Shown here one piece after another: positions 20,452-29,553 of a DNA stretch of 64,000 nucleotides. Position numbers and translations under genes: made by a program. The notes under the pieces were generated by a model, which worked only from the letters and a program-made list of their open reading frames with translations, was not told where the DNA came from and ran no database searches. Source of the stretch: Tepidicella baoligensis. GTDB lineage: Bacteria; Pseudomonadota; Gammaproteobacteria; Burkholderiales; Burkholderiaceae_C. How positions within the stretch are numbered: position 1 is the first letter of the stretch; each line of letters starts with the position of its first letter. Where the stretch lies: the NCBI RefSeq assembly GCF_013432195.1, contig NZ_JACCDB010000002.1:248001-312000 (forward strand). The letters are read 5' to 3'.

Positions 20452-21780
20452 TCAGAGGATGTAGCGCGACAAGTCCTCGTTCTGGCTCAGCGCCGACAGG
20501 CGGGCATCGACGTAGGCGGCATCCACCGTCACCGTCTGCCCGCTGAGCTTGACAGCGTCGAAGCTGACCTCATCGAGCAGGTGCTCCATCACCGTGGAGA
20601 GGCGGCGCGCGCCGATGTTCTCGGTGCGCTCGTTCACCTCGTGGGCGATCTGCGCCAGACGGGTGATGCCTTCGGGCGTGAAGGTCACGGTCACGCCTTC
20701 GGTCGCCAGCAGCGCCTGGTATTGGCGCACCAGACTGGCGTGCGTCTGCGTGAGGATGGCCTCGAAGTCGGCCACGGAGAGGGATTGCAGTTCGACCCGG
20801 ATCGGGAAACGCCCCTGTAGCTCGGGAATCAGGTCGCTGGGCTTGCTCAGGTGGAACGCCCCGCTGGCAATGAACAGGATGTGGTCGGTCTTGATCGGGC
20901 CGTACTTGGTGGACACCGTGGTGCCCTCGACCAGCGGCAGCAGGTCGCGCTGCACCCCCTGGCGCGACACCTCGCCGGTGCTCTGGCCTTCGCTGCGGCT
21001 GGTGACCTTGTCGATCTCGTCGATGAAGACGATGCCATTCTGCTCGGCGTTGTGGATGGCCTGCAGCTTGATCTCTTCCTCGTTGACCAGCTTGGCGGCC
21101 TCCTCGTCGATCAGCAGCTGGCGCGCCTCCGCGATCTTGAGCTTGCGCGTCTTGCGCTTGGCACCACCGAGCTGCGAGAACATGCCACGCAACTGCTCGG
21201 CCATCTCTTCCATGCCGGGCGGGGTCATCACCTCCAGATGGGGTTGCATGGCGGAGACCTCGATCTCGATCTCCTTGTCGTCCAGCTGGCCTTCGCGCAG
21301 CTTCTTGCGGAACACCTGGCGGGCGGTGCTGTCGCGGTCCACCTCGCCGTCGCCCAGGCGCGGTGGCGGTATCAGCGCATCCAGGATGCGCTCTTCGGCG
21401 GCGTCCTCGGCGCGGGCGCGCACCTTGGCCGACGCCTGTTCGCGCGTCTGCTTCACGGCCATGTCCACCAGGTCACGAATGATGCTGTCCACGTCCTTGC
21501 CGACGTAGCCGACCTCGGTGAACTTGGTCGCCTCGACCTTGATGAAGGGCGCATTGGCCAGCTTGGCCAGGCGGCGCGCGATCTCGGTCTTGCCCACGCC
21601 AGTGGGGCCGATCATGAGGATGTTCTTGGGCGTGATCTCGGGGCGGAGTTTTTCGTCCACCTGCTGGCGACGCCAACGGTTGCGCAGCGCAATGGCCACG
21701 GCGCGCTTGGCCTGTGTCTGGCCGATGATGTGGGCGTCCAGCTCGGAGACGATTTCCTGGGGGGTCATGGCAGACGACAT
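20452..21780 (-). CDS. hslU: HslUV protease ATPase subunit
   Basis: AAA+ unfoldase that feeds substrates to the HslV peptidase. 442 residues from the ATG at 21780; a second ATG at 21768 is possible. Seen: [17 protein letters not shown], Walker [15 protein letters not shown], the pore loop GYVGKD, the long I-domain, Walker [12 protein letters not shown] and the HslV-docking tail ending SRYIL. It starts 2 bp after the hslV stop, so the two subunits are made from one message. Confidence 0.98.
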   Translation of the reverse strand: MSSAMTPQEIVSELDAHIIGQTQAKRAVAIALRNRWRRQQVDEKLRPEITPKNILMIGPTGVGKTEIARRLAKLANAPFIKVEATKFTEVGYVGKDVDSIIRDLVDMAVKQTREQASAKVRARAEDAAEERILDALIPPPRLGDGEVDRDSTARQVFRKKLREGQLDDKEIEIEVSAMQPHLEVMTPPGMEEMAEQLRGMFSQLGGAKRKTRKLKIAEARQLLIDEEAAKLVNEEEIKLQAIHNAEQNGIVFIDEIDKVTSRSEGQSTGEVSRQGVQRDLLPLVEGTTVSTKYGPIKTDHILFIASGAFHLSKPSDLIPELQGRFPIRVELQSLSVADFEAILTQTHASLVRQYQALLATEGVTVTFTPEGITRLAQIAHEVNERTENIGARRLSTVMEHLLDEVSFDAVKLSGQTVTVDAAYVDARLSALSQNEDLSRYIL

Positions 21781-21782
21781 GC

Positions 21783-22343
21783 TTACAGGACCTCGATGGT
21801 GTGGTTCATGTTGGTGTAGATGCACAGCTCGCCCGCAATGGCGAGGGATTGGCGGACAATGGTTTCAGCGTCGAGATCGGTGTGATCGACCAGCGCCTTG
21901 GCCGCCGACTGGGCGTAGGCGCCACCCGAGCCGATGGCCACGATGCCGTGCTCGGGCTCCAGCACGTCGCCGTTGCCGGTGATGATCAGGCTGGCGGTCT
22001 TGTCGGCCACGGCCAGCATGGCCTCCAGGCGGCGCAGCACCCGGTCGGTGCGCCAGTCCTTGGTGAGCTCGATGGCGGCCCGCACCAGATGGCCCTGGTG
22101 CTTTTCCAGCTTGGCTTCGAAGCGCTCGAACAGCGTGAAGGCATCAGCGGTGGCGCCGGCAAACCCGGCCAGCACCTGCCCGTGGTAGAGCTTGCGCACC
22201 TTGCGCGCCGTGCCTTTGACGACGATGTTGCCGAGCGTGACCTGGCCGTCACCGCCGATGGCCACCTGCACACCCTGCGGCGTGACGCGGCGCACGCAGA
22301 CGATGGTGGTGCCGTAAAAAAGGGAAGAGTCCTTGTGTTCCAT
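21783..22343 (-). CDS. hslV: HslUV protease peptidase subunit
   Basis: Proteasome-like threonine peptidase. 186 residues. The mature N-terminus should be the threonine in [11 protein letters not shown], so an 11-residue propeptide is removed, slightly longer than the few residues usual in the family. The family stretches [12 protein letters not shown] and [14 protein letters not shown]-like sequence are present. It starts 2 bp after the STAS-like gene and ends 2 bp before hslU. I saw no sigma-32 promoter directly in front, so expression may come from the dksA side. Confidence 0.97.
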   Translation of the reverse strand: MEHKDSSLFYGTTIVCVRRVTPQGVQVAIGGDGQVTLGNIVVKGTARKVRKLYHGQVLAGFAGATADAFTLFERFEAKLEKHQGHLVRAAIELTKDWRTDRVLRRLEAMLAVADKTASLIITGNGDVLEPEHGIVAIGSGGAYAQSAAKALVDHTDLDAETIVRQSLAIAGELCIYTNMNHTIEVL

Positions 22344-22345
22344 GT

Positions 22346-24040
22346 TCAGTATTGTCGCAGGCGCACGCTGACCGCCTCGTCAATACCCACCACACGGAAA
22401 AACGCCGCCAGCAGGCGGCTGACGCCCCGCAGCTCCACCTGCACCCCCTTGGTCATGGCGGCCATGAGCCACTGCATCAAGGTGCTGGCGGCCGGCAAAT
22501 CGAGGCGATCCAGCCACTGACAATCCACCGCGAAGACCTTGCCGGGCGCATGCCCCTGCAGCGCCGCGTCCAGGGCAGCCAGGGCCTCGGGCATATCGCC
22601 CTGTAGGGTGCCGGCCAGTTGCACGGCCGCACCGGAAACGGACGGCAAGGTGGTCGGCCATTCCGAGGACACCTGCGTGGGCGCCGGGGGAAACATCGTC
22701 TCGCTACCGAGCATGGTGGTGGCCACGGCGGGCCATTCATGCACATCGAGGCCGGGCGGCGGGCTCGGCAGGCTGTCCACCGCCTCGAAGCCACACCTCG
22801 GCTGCGACCATTTGGGGGGCAACACCCCATAGGTGACGCAGTAATCCAGCGCGGCGAGGTCGAATTCGTCGCGCCGTCGCATCAACCTCAGCAGGGCCAA
22901 GCGCAAGAGCCACCAGACCGGATCGTTTTCCCGCCGACCCGAGGGGGTGCTGGCCTTGAGGCGGCGCCGCAGCACCGCTGCCCCCAGAAAGCGAAACTCG
23001 ATCGGACGCATCAACCAGCCATCGACCGCTTGGCAGAGCGCCCGTGCCGCCGGCAAATCGGCGGACAGCAGTCCCGCCCAGTCGATCCATTTGACCGCTC
23101 CCGGCTCGGCGATGACGCGCTCCAACTCCGCCACCGCCGCTTCGTCGAGGAACATCGGACAGGTCCAACACCCGCCGCTGCCGCTGTGCCCCGCCGACAC
23201 CGGCGCAGGCTCCGACACCTGAGAGGGTGGCATGGCCATGGGCCAACGCGGCACCGGCACCCCGAAGCGTTCGGCGAACTCGGCCGCGAACTCTTCGAAC
23301 GCTTCGAAGTCGCGGCGGGCATGAAACAGGTCCAGCAGCGCCAACCCTGCCACACGGGCGGTGAGTGATCGCACCTCCTGGGCCATCAACGCACGCAGAC
23401 CTTGCTCGGCACGCTCCATCTCGCCGTTGGCGAACAAAACGGCCGCTTGCGCGATCGCCGGATGGGCCAACGCCTCCATGAGGTCGGCACCGGGTGCGTT
23501 GGGGTCGCTGGCCACCACGTCGATGGGGATGCTTTCCGCATCCAGAAGCTCCACCCGGGCACCGAGATGAGCAGGCTGCGTCACCCCACCTTCCAGACGG
23601 GCCGGGATGGTGGTGCCACTGCCGATGTGTAGGCCACCAGGCTCGCCCTGCCGGCGTCGTCGCAGCCAGTTCTGGGACATCTGCTGCTCGATGCGGGCGA
23701 TCTGCTCGATGGTCCGGTGCTTGTCCGCATCACCGGACGATGCCTGCTGGAACGAGGACGGCAGGACCGATGCGCCCTGCCCGCTCGCCCCCGTGCCACC
23801 GGATGATGCAACGGACGGCATCTGACGTCGCGCCTGCAAGACCGCGCGCAGGTGGTTCAATTCCTGGTGGCGGACCTTGTCGTTGCGGCGCTTGCGCAGG
23901 ATCGCCGCCTTCAGCGCCTCGCGCTCCTCGTGGACGCCCCGCACGCGCTGGTCGAGTTCACCCCAGTCCAGCGTCGGATGGCGCACCAAGCGCGCCAGCC
24001 TGGACAGCAGCCCGGAGGAACCCGTTTCTCCTTTGCCCAT
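22346..24040 (-). CDS. STAS-domain-like protein between dksA and hslV
   Basis: 564 residues from the ATG at 24040; an in-frame ATG at 24067 would give 573. No signal peptide or membrane segment is seen. The N-terminal 110 residues are charged and coiled-coil-like. The middle is alanine- and leucine-rich helical sequence. The last 90 residues resemble a STAS fold ([20 protein letters not shown], then [17 protein letters not shown]), and a weaker second copy may lie near 330-430. STAS proteins usually relay protein-protein signals. It sits tightly between dksA and hslVU (2 bp before hslV), so it is probably cotranscribed with them. The exact role is unknown. Confidence 0.7.
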   Translation of the reverse strand: MGKGETGSSGLLSRLARLVRHPTLDWGELDQRVRGVHEEREALKAAILRKRRNDKVRHQELNHLRAVLQARRQMPSVASSGGTGASGQGASVLPSSFQQASSGDADKHRTIEQIARIEQQMSQNWLRRRRQGEPGGLHIGSGTTIPARLEGGVTQPAHLGARVELLDAESIPIDVVASDPNAPGADLMEALAHPAIAQAAVLFANGEMERAEQGLRALMAQEVRSLTARVAGLALLDLFHARRDFEAFEEFAAEFAERFGVPVPRWPMAMPPSQVSEPAPVSAGHSGSGGCWTCPMFLDEAAVAELERVIAEPGAVKWIDWAGLLSADLPAARALCQAVDGWLMRPIEFRFLGAAVLRRRLKASTPSGRRENDPVWWLLRLALLRLMRRRDEFDLAALDYCVTYGVLPPKWSQPRCGFEAVDSLPSPPPGLDVHEWPAVATTMLGSETMFPPAPTQVSSEWPTTLPSVSGAAVQLAGTLQGDMPEALAALDAALQGHAPGKVFAVDCQWLDRLDLPAASTLMQWLMAAMTKGVQVELRGVSRLLAAFFRVVGIDEAVSVRLRQY

Positions 24041-24089
24041 GGCGATTCGGCCCGGTGCGACTGGCATCGCTCCCGGGCTCGACCTCGTC

Positions 24090-24833
24090 TCAGTCGCCGA
24101 ACAGCTTCTGCTTGAGCTCGCGACGCTGCTGCGCCTCGATGGACAGGCTGGCCGTGGGTCGGGCCAGCAGCCGGCCCACGCCGATGGGCTCGCCGGTCTC
24201 GTCACAGTAGCCGTAGTCACCTGAGTCGATCCGCGCGATGGACTGCTCGATCTTTTTGAGCAGCTTGCGCTCGCGGTCACGGGTGCGCAGCTCGAGCGCG
24301 TGTTCCTCTTCGATGGTGGCACGGTCGGCCGGATCGGGCACCACGACGGTTTCCTCACGCAGGTGCTCGGTGGTCTCGCCCGCGTTGATGAGGATGTCGC
24401 GCTTGAGTTGTTCCAACTTGCGCCGGAAGTAGGCAAGCTGCACCTCGTTCATGTACTCGCTGTCGGGCATGGCCAGGACGTCGGCGTCCGTCAACTGATC
24501 CACCGGCTTGGTTTTCCAGTTGTTGGCCAGCTTGGGGTCCTTTTTGATGGGGGCGGGAGAGATCGGTGTCATGTCACGCTCTTGGGACGGGGTGAAGGTG
24601 GCCTTGGCCGCGTCGGGGTGGTGGGAGGGAGCAACGGACTGACTCATCTGCGCCTGCATGGCAGCACGCTCGGCGCGCTTGTTGACGGCCGCGACCTTCA
24701 CCTCGCTGCCAGCTCGCAAGGCGGACGTCTTGACCGGGGCAGCCTGCGCGTCAGCCGCCTTGCTGGAACGGGCTGGGCTCTTGCCAGCGGCTGTGCGCTG
24801 GGTCGCGGGAGGCGACTTGGCTGTGTCTTTCAC
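24090..24833 (-). CDS. dksA: RNA polymerase-binding transcription factor DksA
   Basis: Secondary-channel factor that modifies RNA polymerase with ppGpp. 247 residues from a GTG at 24833 with GGAG 7 bases upstream. The first 110 residues are an Ala/Lys/Ser-rich low-complexity extension. The DksA core follows: DSEYMNEVQLAYFRRKLEQLK, the coiled coil whose tip holds DPADRATIEEE, then the finger GYCDETGEPIGVGRLLARP. Only the first of the four zinc cysteines is present, a variant common in alpha- and betaproteobacteria. The following STAS-like gene starts about 50 bp downstream. Confidence 0.93.
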   Translation of the reverse strand: MKDTAKSPPATQRTAAGKSPARSSKAADAQAAPVKTSALRAGSEVKVAAVNKRAERAAMQAQMSQSVAPSHHPDAAKATFTPSQERDMTPISPAPIKKDPKLANNWKTKPVDQLTDADVLAMPDSEYMNEVQLAYFRRKLEQLKRDILINAGETTEHLREETVVVPDPADRATIEEEHALELRTRDRERKLLKKIEQSIARIDSGDYGYCDETGEPIGVGRLLARPTASLSIEAQQRRELKQKLFGD

Positions 24834-24851
24834 GACGATACTCCTCTCTGA

Positions 24852-24867
24852 GGCCGCCGAGGCGGCC
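24852..24867 (-). other. small perfect hairpin just before the dksA ribosome site
   Basis: GGCCGC at 24852-24857 and GCGGCC at 24862-24867 form a perfect 6-bp stem on a four-base loop. It ends about 6 bases before the GGAG of the dksA ribosome site and may affect initiation. No T-run, so it is not a typical terminator. Confidence 0.3.
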
Positions 24868-24943
24868 GTGATGGATCCCGCGAGCCCCATCTTGCTTGAA
24901 GTTGTCGTGGGTTGCAAGGGGACGTAGGATCCGGACGCGGCCG

Positions 24944-24972
24944 ATTGTACGTCCTGCCGGGCACGGGGTCAG
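24944..24972 (-). promoter_or_regulatory. candidate sigma-70 promoter of dksA
   Basis: On the minus strand CTGACC (24967-24972) and TACAAT (24944-24949) are separated by exactly 17 bases. They match 4 of 6 and 5 of 6 consensus positions. Transcription would start near 24937, giving a leader of about 100 bases before the dksA GTG. Confidence 0.45.
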
Positions 24973-24979
24973 CGCGGGG

Positions 24980-26047
24980 TCAGGCCAGCGACTGTTCCAG
25001 GCCCTGGATCAGGATGTCGCGCGGCAGGTCGATGCCGATGAACACCATCTTGCTCTGTCGCGCCTCGCCAGGCTTCCACTCGGGCCCCAGATCGGATCCC
25101 ATGAGCTGGTGCACCCCTTGGAAGATGACCTTGCGCTCGGTCCCTTTCATGTGCAGCACACCCTTGTAGCGCAGCAGCTTCGGGCCATAGACCTGGACGA
25201 TCGCACCCAGGAAGTCTTCCAGCTTGAGCGGGTCGAACGGCCGATCGGCACGATAGACGAAGCTCTTCACATCATCGTCGTGATGGTGATGATGCCCGTG
25301 GGCATGGTCGTGGTGGTGCCCTTCGTGTGCACAGTGACCGTGGTCATGGTCGCAGTGGCTGTGATCGTGGTGATCGTGCCCATGCTCGTCGGCCTTGAGG
25401 AAGTCCGGGTCGATGTCGAGCTTGGCGTTGAGGTTGAAGCCGCGCAGATCGAGCACCTGGCTCAGAGGCACCGCGCCGAAATGCGCGGTCTCGACCGGCG
25501 CGCGCGGGTTCATGTGCTTGAGCCGGTGCATGAGTGCGTCCAGCTCGTTGGCGTCGACCAGGTCGGCCTTGCTGATGAAGATCTGGTCTGCAAACCCCAC
25601 CTGACGCTGCGCCTCCAAACGATGGTCGAGCTGCTGCATCGCGTGTTTGGCGTCCACCAGCGTGATGATGGAGTCCAGCAGAAAGCTTTCGGCCACTTCG
25701 TCGTCCATGAAGAAGGTCTGAGCCACCGGGCCGGGATCGGCCAGGCCGGTGGTCTCGATGATCACGCGCTCGAAATCCAGCGCGCCCTTGCGCTTCTTGG
25801 CGGCCAGTGTCGACAGCGTGCTGCGCAGGTCCTCGCGGATGGTGCAGCAGATGCAGCCGTTGCTCATCTGGATGATCTGCTCTTCGGTGTCGGCCACGAG
25901 GATGTCGTTGTCGATGTTCTCTTCGCCGAACTCGTTTTCGATGACGGCAATCTTCTGGCCGTGGGCCTCGCTGAGGACGCGCTTGAGCAGCGTGGTTTTG
26001 CCGGAACCCAGGAAACCGGTGAGGATGGTGGCGGGGATAAGGGCCAT
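24980..26047 (-). CDS. G3E-family (COG0523/CobW-like) metal-handling GTPase with His-rich loop
   Basis: 355 residues from the ATG at 26047, which gives the family start MALIPATILTGFLGSGKTT; an ATG at 26080 would add 11 residues. Seen: Walker A at 11-19, the metal motif CICC at 65-68, the GTPase SKADLVD, and a striking His/Asp/Cys/Glu-rich stretch at about 225-262 between the GTPase and C-terminal domains. Relatives are zinc or cobalt chaperones. The His-rich loop supports metal loading or storage. The specific metal and client are not evident, and the neighbours give no hint. Confidence 0.9.
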   Translation of the reverse strand: MALIPATILTGFLGSGKTTLLKRVLSEAHGQKIAVIENEFGEENIDNDILVADTEEQIIQMSNGCICCTIREDLRSTLSTLAAKKRKGALDFERVIIETTGLADPGPVAQTFFMDDEVAESFLLDSIITLVDAKHAMQQLDHRLEAQRQVGFADQIFISKADLVDANELDALMHRLKHMNPRAPVETAHFGAVPLSQVLDLRGFNLNAKLDIDPDFLKADEHGHDHHDHSHCDHDHGHCAHEGHHHDHAHGHHHHHDDDVKSFVYRADRPFDPLKLEDFLGAIVQVYGPKLLRYKGVLHMKGTERKVIFQGVHQLMGSDLGPEWKPGEARQSKMVFIGIDLPRDILIQGLEQSLA

Positions 26048-26081
26048 GATAGAGGGGAAATCAGATCGGTCAAACAACATC

Positions 26082-26101
26082 GCGGGGCCTTTGAGCCCCG
26101 C
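26082..26101 (-). terminator. hairpin behind the RlmI-like gene
   Basis: GCGGGGC and GCCCCGC form a perfect 7-bp stem with the loop CTTTGA, about 35 bases after the stop of the RlmI-like gene and just before the G3E GTPase start. No T-run follows. It may be a weak terminator between the two genes. Confidence 0.35.
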
Positions 26102-26137
26102 TCACGCACAGTGTAGTGCGGCTGTCAAGGGCTTGCT

Positions 26138-27322
26138 TCAGCGGCGCCGCACCACCACCAGACCCTTGAGGTATTCGCCCTCGGGAAAGGCCAGCGCCAC
26201 CGGGTGGTCGGCAGCCCCGCCCTGACGCTGCACGATGGCCGCGTCCACCCCGGCGTCGAACGCCGCACCGGCCACGATTTTCTGGAACAGCTCCACCCCG
26301 ATGCCCCCGGAGCAGGAGTAGGTGAACAGCACCCCGCCGGGGCGCAGCAACTGGAGGGCCAGGCGGTTCAGGTCTTTGTAGGCACGAGCGGCACGCTCGG
26401 CGTGTGCCACGGTGGGCGCCAGCTTGGGTGGGTCGAGCACGATGGCATCGAACGTTCGGCCCTCGGCCTGGAAGCGGCGCAGGCTGGCATTGACGTCGGC
26501 GTCCAGAAAGGTGCAGCGCGACAGGTCGAACCCGTTGAGGGCCACGTTGGCCCGCGCCTGCTCCAGCGCCGGGCCGGAAGAATCGATGGAGGTCACATGC
26601 CGGGCCCCGCCAGCCAGCGCGGCCACGGTGAACCCACCGGTGTAGCTGAAGCCATTCAACACCTCGCCCAGGCCCAGGCGGCGCACCCAGTCGGCGCAGT
26701 CGCGCCGGCTGTCGCGCTGGTCGAGGTAGTAACCGGTCTTGTGCCCCGAGGCCACGTCCAGCCCCAGGCGCCAGCCGTGCTCCTGTATCGTCAGCGCTGT
26801 CTCGCCAGTGCCGCGCAGCCAGCCGGTGACTTCGGGCAGCCCCTCCCGCGCGCGGGCGCTCGCATCCGAGCGTTCGTACAGGCGCTGCAGCCCCGTGATC
26901 TCCAGCAAGGCATCGGCCAGCACCGGCTTCCAGCGCTCGGGGCCGCAACTGGTGAACTGGGCCACCAGCGTATCGCCGTAACGGTCCACCACCAGGCCCG
27001 GCAACCCGTCCGACTCGCCATGAACCAGCCGGACGCCGTTGCTGGGTAGCCGCCACATGTCCCGCAAACCGATGGCCTGGCGCAAGCGCTCGCGCAGGAA
27101 AGCCGCGTCGATGCGCTGGGCCTGCTCGAAGCTCCACACCCGCACGCGGATGCGTGAAGCAGGCGAGTACGCGCCCCAGGCGAGAAAGGTGCCGTCGTGG
27201 CTTTCGACGCGCACCGTCTCGCCCGGGTCGGCTCCGCCTTTGGCGATGGCGCCGTCGAATACCCAGGGGTGGTGCCGCAGCAAGGATTTTTCCTTACCCG
27301 GCTTGAGTCGGATGGTTTTCAT
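26138..27322 (-). CDS. rlmI: class I SAM-dependent rRNA methyltransferase, RlmI family
   Basis: Probable 23S rRNA cytosine-5 methyltransferase (C1962 in E. coli numbering). 394 residues: an N-terminal PUA domain (LRHHPWVFDGAI, then VRVESHDGTFLAWGAYS), then the Rossmann domain with VLNGFSYTGGFTVAALAGG, the acidic VTSIDSS, DAIVLDPPKLAP and the catalytic-cysteine region LFTYSCSGGI. The symbol is by family; the exact target base is inferred. It lies 41 bp behind the DsrE-like gene. Confidence 0.88.
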   Translation of the reverse strand: MKTIRLKPGKEKSLLRHHPWVFDGAIAKGGADPGETVRVESHDGTFLAWGAYSPASRIRVRVWSFEQAQRIDAAFLRERLRQAIGLRDMWRLPSNGVRLVHGESDGLPGLVVDRYGDTLVAQFTSCGPERWKPVLADALLEITGLQRLYERSDASARAREGLPEVTGWLRGTGETALTIQEHGWRLGLDVASGHKTGYYLDQRDSRRDCADWVRRLGLGEVLNGFSYTGGFTVAALAGGARHVTSIDSSGPALEQARANVALNGFDLSRCTFLDADVNASLRRFQAEGRTFDAIVLDPPKLAPTVAHAERAARAYKDLNRLALQLLRPGGVLFTYSCSGGIGVELFQKIVAGAAFDAGVDAAIVQRQGGAADHPVALAFPEGEYLKGLVVVRRR

Positions 27323-27363
27323 GGGGCGCTATTGTGACGGCGCGCCCTCATGCATTCATGTGT

Positions 27364-27792
27364 TCAGGGGCGCAGGTACACGAAGCCTTCTTTGGCCTGC
27401 AACCGAGCCACCTCGGCCACGCCGGAGGGCACGATTTTCGCTTCCATTGTTATCTTCGCCGGATCGAGCTTGCGACTGACCAGGGTGTTGTTGCACACCA
27501 GGAACTGCACACCTTTGGCGGACAAATCGGCAATCGCGCCCGCGAAAGGCTGGTCGGCCTGGTTGGCGGCTCCCTCAATGAGGAAATCGATGCCCAGGCC
27601 GTGGGTGACCACCACGATCTTGGCCGTGGGGTCCGCCGCCAGGTGGTTGCGGATGTTGTTCAGCCCGCGTGTGGCCTGAGGAATGCCTTCGCTCATGTGA
27701 TAGACCACTTTCACCGGTTCGCTGGCGTGCACCGATGCACTGAACATCACACTCAGCAACAGGGTTTTCAGGGCTGTGATCCAGGCTTTCAT
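27364..27792 (-). CDS. exported DsrE-like protein
   Basis: 142 residues with a signal peptide (MKAWITALKTLLLSVMFSASVHA). The rest is a DsrE/DsrF-like alpha-beta fold: VVYHMSEG, LNNIRNHLAAD, IVVVTHGLGIDFL, then GVQFLVCNNTL with a cysteine at the place used in the family for sulfur transfer. Exported members are common in sulfur-oxidising and other betaproteobacteria and their role is poorly known. GAGGAG lies 6 bases before the start. Confidence 0.8.
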   Translation of the reverse strand: MKAWITALKTLLLSVMFSASVHASEPVKVVYHMSEGIPQATRGLNNIRNHLAADPTAKIVVVTHGLGIDFLIEGAANQADQPFAGAIADLSAKGVQFLVCNNTLVSRKLDPAKITMEAKIVPSGVAEVARLQAKEGFVYLRP

Positions 27793-27881
27793 GAGAGGCT
27801 CCTCGGTTTTCTATATGAACAGAGACGACATTCTGATCCCCGGGGGCACACCCACACCTCAAAACACCATGCCGAGTAGGG

Positions 27882-28823
27882 TTATTTGCCGGTGCGGCGC
27901 GCTCGTGGATGGGCTGCCTCGTACACGCGGCTGAGATGCTGGAAATCGAGCCGGGTATAGACCTGGGTCGTGCCGATGCTTGCATGGCCCAGCAGCTCCT
28001 GTACGGCCCGCAGGTCGGCACTGGACTGCAGCAGATGGGAAGCAAAGCTGTGCCGCAGCATGTGCGGGTGCACCCGGGTCGCCAAACCCGAGCCGAGCGC
28101 CCAGGCCTTGAGGCGTTGCCGCGCCACCTGAGGCGTCAGGCGTGCGCCTCGGGCACCCAGAAACAGCGCGTCGGTCTCGCGCGGGGCGGCCTGCTCACGC
28201 ACGGCCAGCCAGGCCGAAAGGGCCTTGGCTGCGGCGCTGCCCAGCGGCACCGTGCGCCACTTGCTGCCTTTGCCCAGCACATGCACTTCGCCCGCCGCCC
28301 GGTCCACCCAGCCCCGAGCCTGGGGGCTGTGCCGCGTGTCCAGGCCGAGCAGTTCGGCGATGCGCAGGCCGCAACCGTAGAGCATCTCGACGATGCAGCG
28401 GTCCTGCACTGCCTGCCAGCCTGTTCCGACGGACGACGCCGGTTCGTGCTCGGCCAGCCGCAACGCCTCCTCCACCGACAGCGCCTTGGGCAAGGGCTTG
28501 GCAGCCTTGGGTGCCCGAACCCCCTGCACCGGATGCTGATCGATCCACCCCTGACGCCCTTGCCAGGTGTAGAAACCACGCCAGCACGAGAGGATGAGCG
28601 CCACGCTGCGCGGATGCTGGCCCGCCGCACGCAACTCGGCCGCCCAGCGCCGCACATGCGCCTGCCGCACCGCCGACCACGAGAGACCGGATGCCTGACA
28701 ACGCCGGCGCAGGGTCTCGAGATGCTGGGCGTAGAGTGCCTGGGTGCGTGCCGCGAGCCGCTTCTCGACCCGCACATGCTCCAGGTAGCGATCGATGAGC
28801 GTGGCGTCGGGTACGTCGCTCAT
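27882..28823 (-). CDS. xerC: tyrosine recombinase XerC
   Basis: Chromosome-dimer resolution recombinase acting with XerD at dif. 313 residues from the ATG at 28823. Seen: the N-terminal SAM-like core-binding domain, then the catalytic set: Arg in YGCGLRIAELLGLD, Lys in LGKGSKWRTVPLG, HMLRHSFASHLL (H and R), LGHASIGTTQVYTRL (H and the nucleophilic Y). Position beside DUF484 and dapF is the conserved proteobacterial arrangement and favours XerC over other integrases. Confidence 0.95.
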   Translation of the reverse strand: MSDVPDATLIDRYLEHVRVEKRLAARTQALYAQHLETLRRRCQASGLSWSAVRQAHVRRWAAELRAAGQHPRSVALILSCWRGFYTWQGRQGWIDQHPVQGVRAPKAAKPLPKALSVEEALRLAEHEPASSVGTGWQAVQDRCIVEMLYGCGLRIAELLGLDTRHSPQARGWVDRAAGEVHVLGKGSKWRTVPLGSAAAKALSAWLAVREQAAPRETDALFLGARGARLTPQVARQRLKAWALGSGLATRVHPHMLRHSFASHLLQSSADLRAVQELLGHASIGTTQVYTRLDFQHLSRVYEAAHPRARRTGK

Positions 28824-28845
28824 GCACACCGCCTGGCAAGCCCCC

Positions 28846-29529
28846 TCAGGGCAACAAGCGCGACAGGGCCGCCGCCGAAAGCTCGGCGATGCGCCGCAGA
28901 AAGTCGGTGCCCATCTGGGCGTGGAAACGTCGGGGATCGTCTGAAGCCAGCACGATCAGGCCGAAGGCCGGTTCTTCGGCCGCCGGCCGCAACGGCATCA
29001 GCGCCAGAGAGGCGGCAGCTTCCGGCTTGGTCAGCCAGCCCGCCGCTTCCAGCCCAGGGTTGGGTCCACAGTAGGGCTGGGCGAGCGACTGGGCAAAGGC
29101 CTGTGCATCGGCGCTCACCCCCTGACAGCATGGAGCCTGCGCCCAGTCCGGGTGCAGGCCCCACAAGCGCAGCGCCACCTGGGGCAGATCGAACTCGTTG
29201 CGCAGGCCATCGATGACGGCCTGCGGCAGATCGGCCGGCTCACGCACCATGAACAGCCCCCGCGTCCAGCGATGCAGATGGTCGGCGATCACCACGTTTT
29301 CCTGACCGTGGCGTATCATCTCGGCGGCCTTGAGTTCGAGGTGGCGGATCTTGTCGCGCAGCATCTCGGCCTGCCGCTCCTGCAAGCTCACGGCGCGCTG
29401 GCCGTGCGGACTGGTCAGCTGCACGCTGGCCAGCACTTCGGCATGGCGCTCAAAAAAGCCCGGGGTATTGACCAGGAATTGGGCAATGTCGTCTTCGGTG
29501 ATGGGGGGGACGGCGCTGTGGGTATCCAA
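28846..29529 (-). CDS. DUF484 family protein
   Basis: 227 residues starting at a TTG at 29529, with GGAG 6 bases upstream; no ATG is available in that place. Seen: ITEDDIAQFLVNTPGFFERHAEVLASVQLTSPHGQRAVSL, which is typical of DUF484, a short coiled coil, then a GAF-like domain. The function of this family is not established, but it accompanies dapF and xerC in many proteobacteria. Gaps to its neighbours are 22 and 24 bp, so it is in the same operon. Confidence 0.9.
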   Translation of the reverse strand: MDTHSAVPPITEDDIAQFLVNTPGFFERHAEVLASVQLTSPHGQRAVSLQERQAEMLRDKIRHLELKAAEMIRHGQENVVIADHLHRWTRGLFMVREPADLPQAVIDGLRNEFDLPQVALRLWGLHPDWAQAPCCQGVSADAQAFAQSLAQPYCGPNPGLEAAGWLTKPEAAASLALMPLRPAAEEPAFGLIVLASDDPRRFHAQMGTDFLRRIAELSAAALSRLLP

Positions 29530-29553
29530 GAGGCACTCCGAGGTCGGGGAAAG

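Noticed and set aside
22344-22420. Sigma-32 promoter for hslVU
   Set aside because: Heat-shock promoters are known for hslVU in enterics, but no CTTGAA / CCCCAT pair at proper spacing was found in the end of the upstream gene.
25260-25400. Apparent tandem repeat of GTGGTG/ATGATG-type units
   Set aside because: It is the His-rich coding stretch of the G3E GTPase, low-complexity codons and not a DNA repeat element.
27882-28823. Tyrosine recombinase as an integrase of a mobile element
   Set aside because: Length, motifs and the xerC-DUF484-dapF order identify housekeeping XerC; no attachment repeats were seen.
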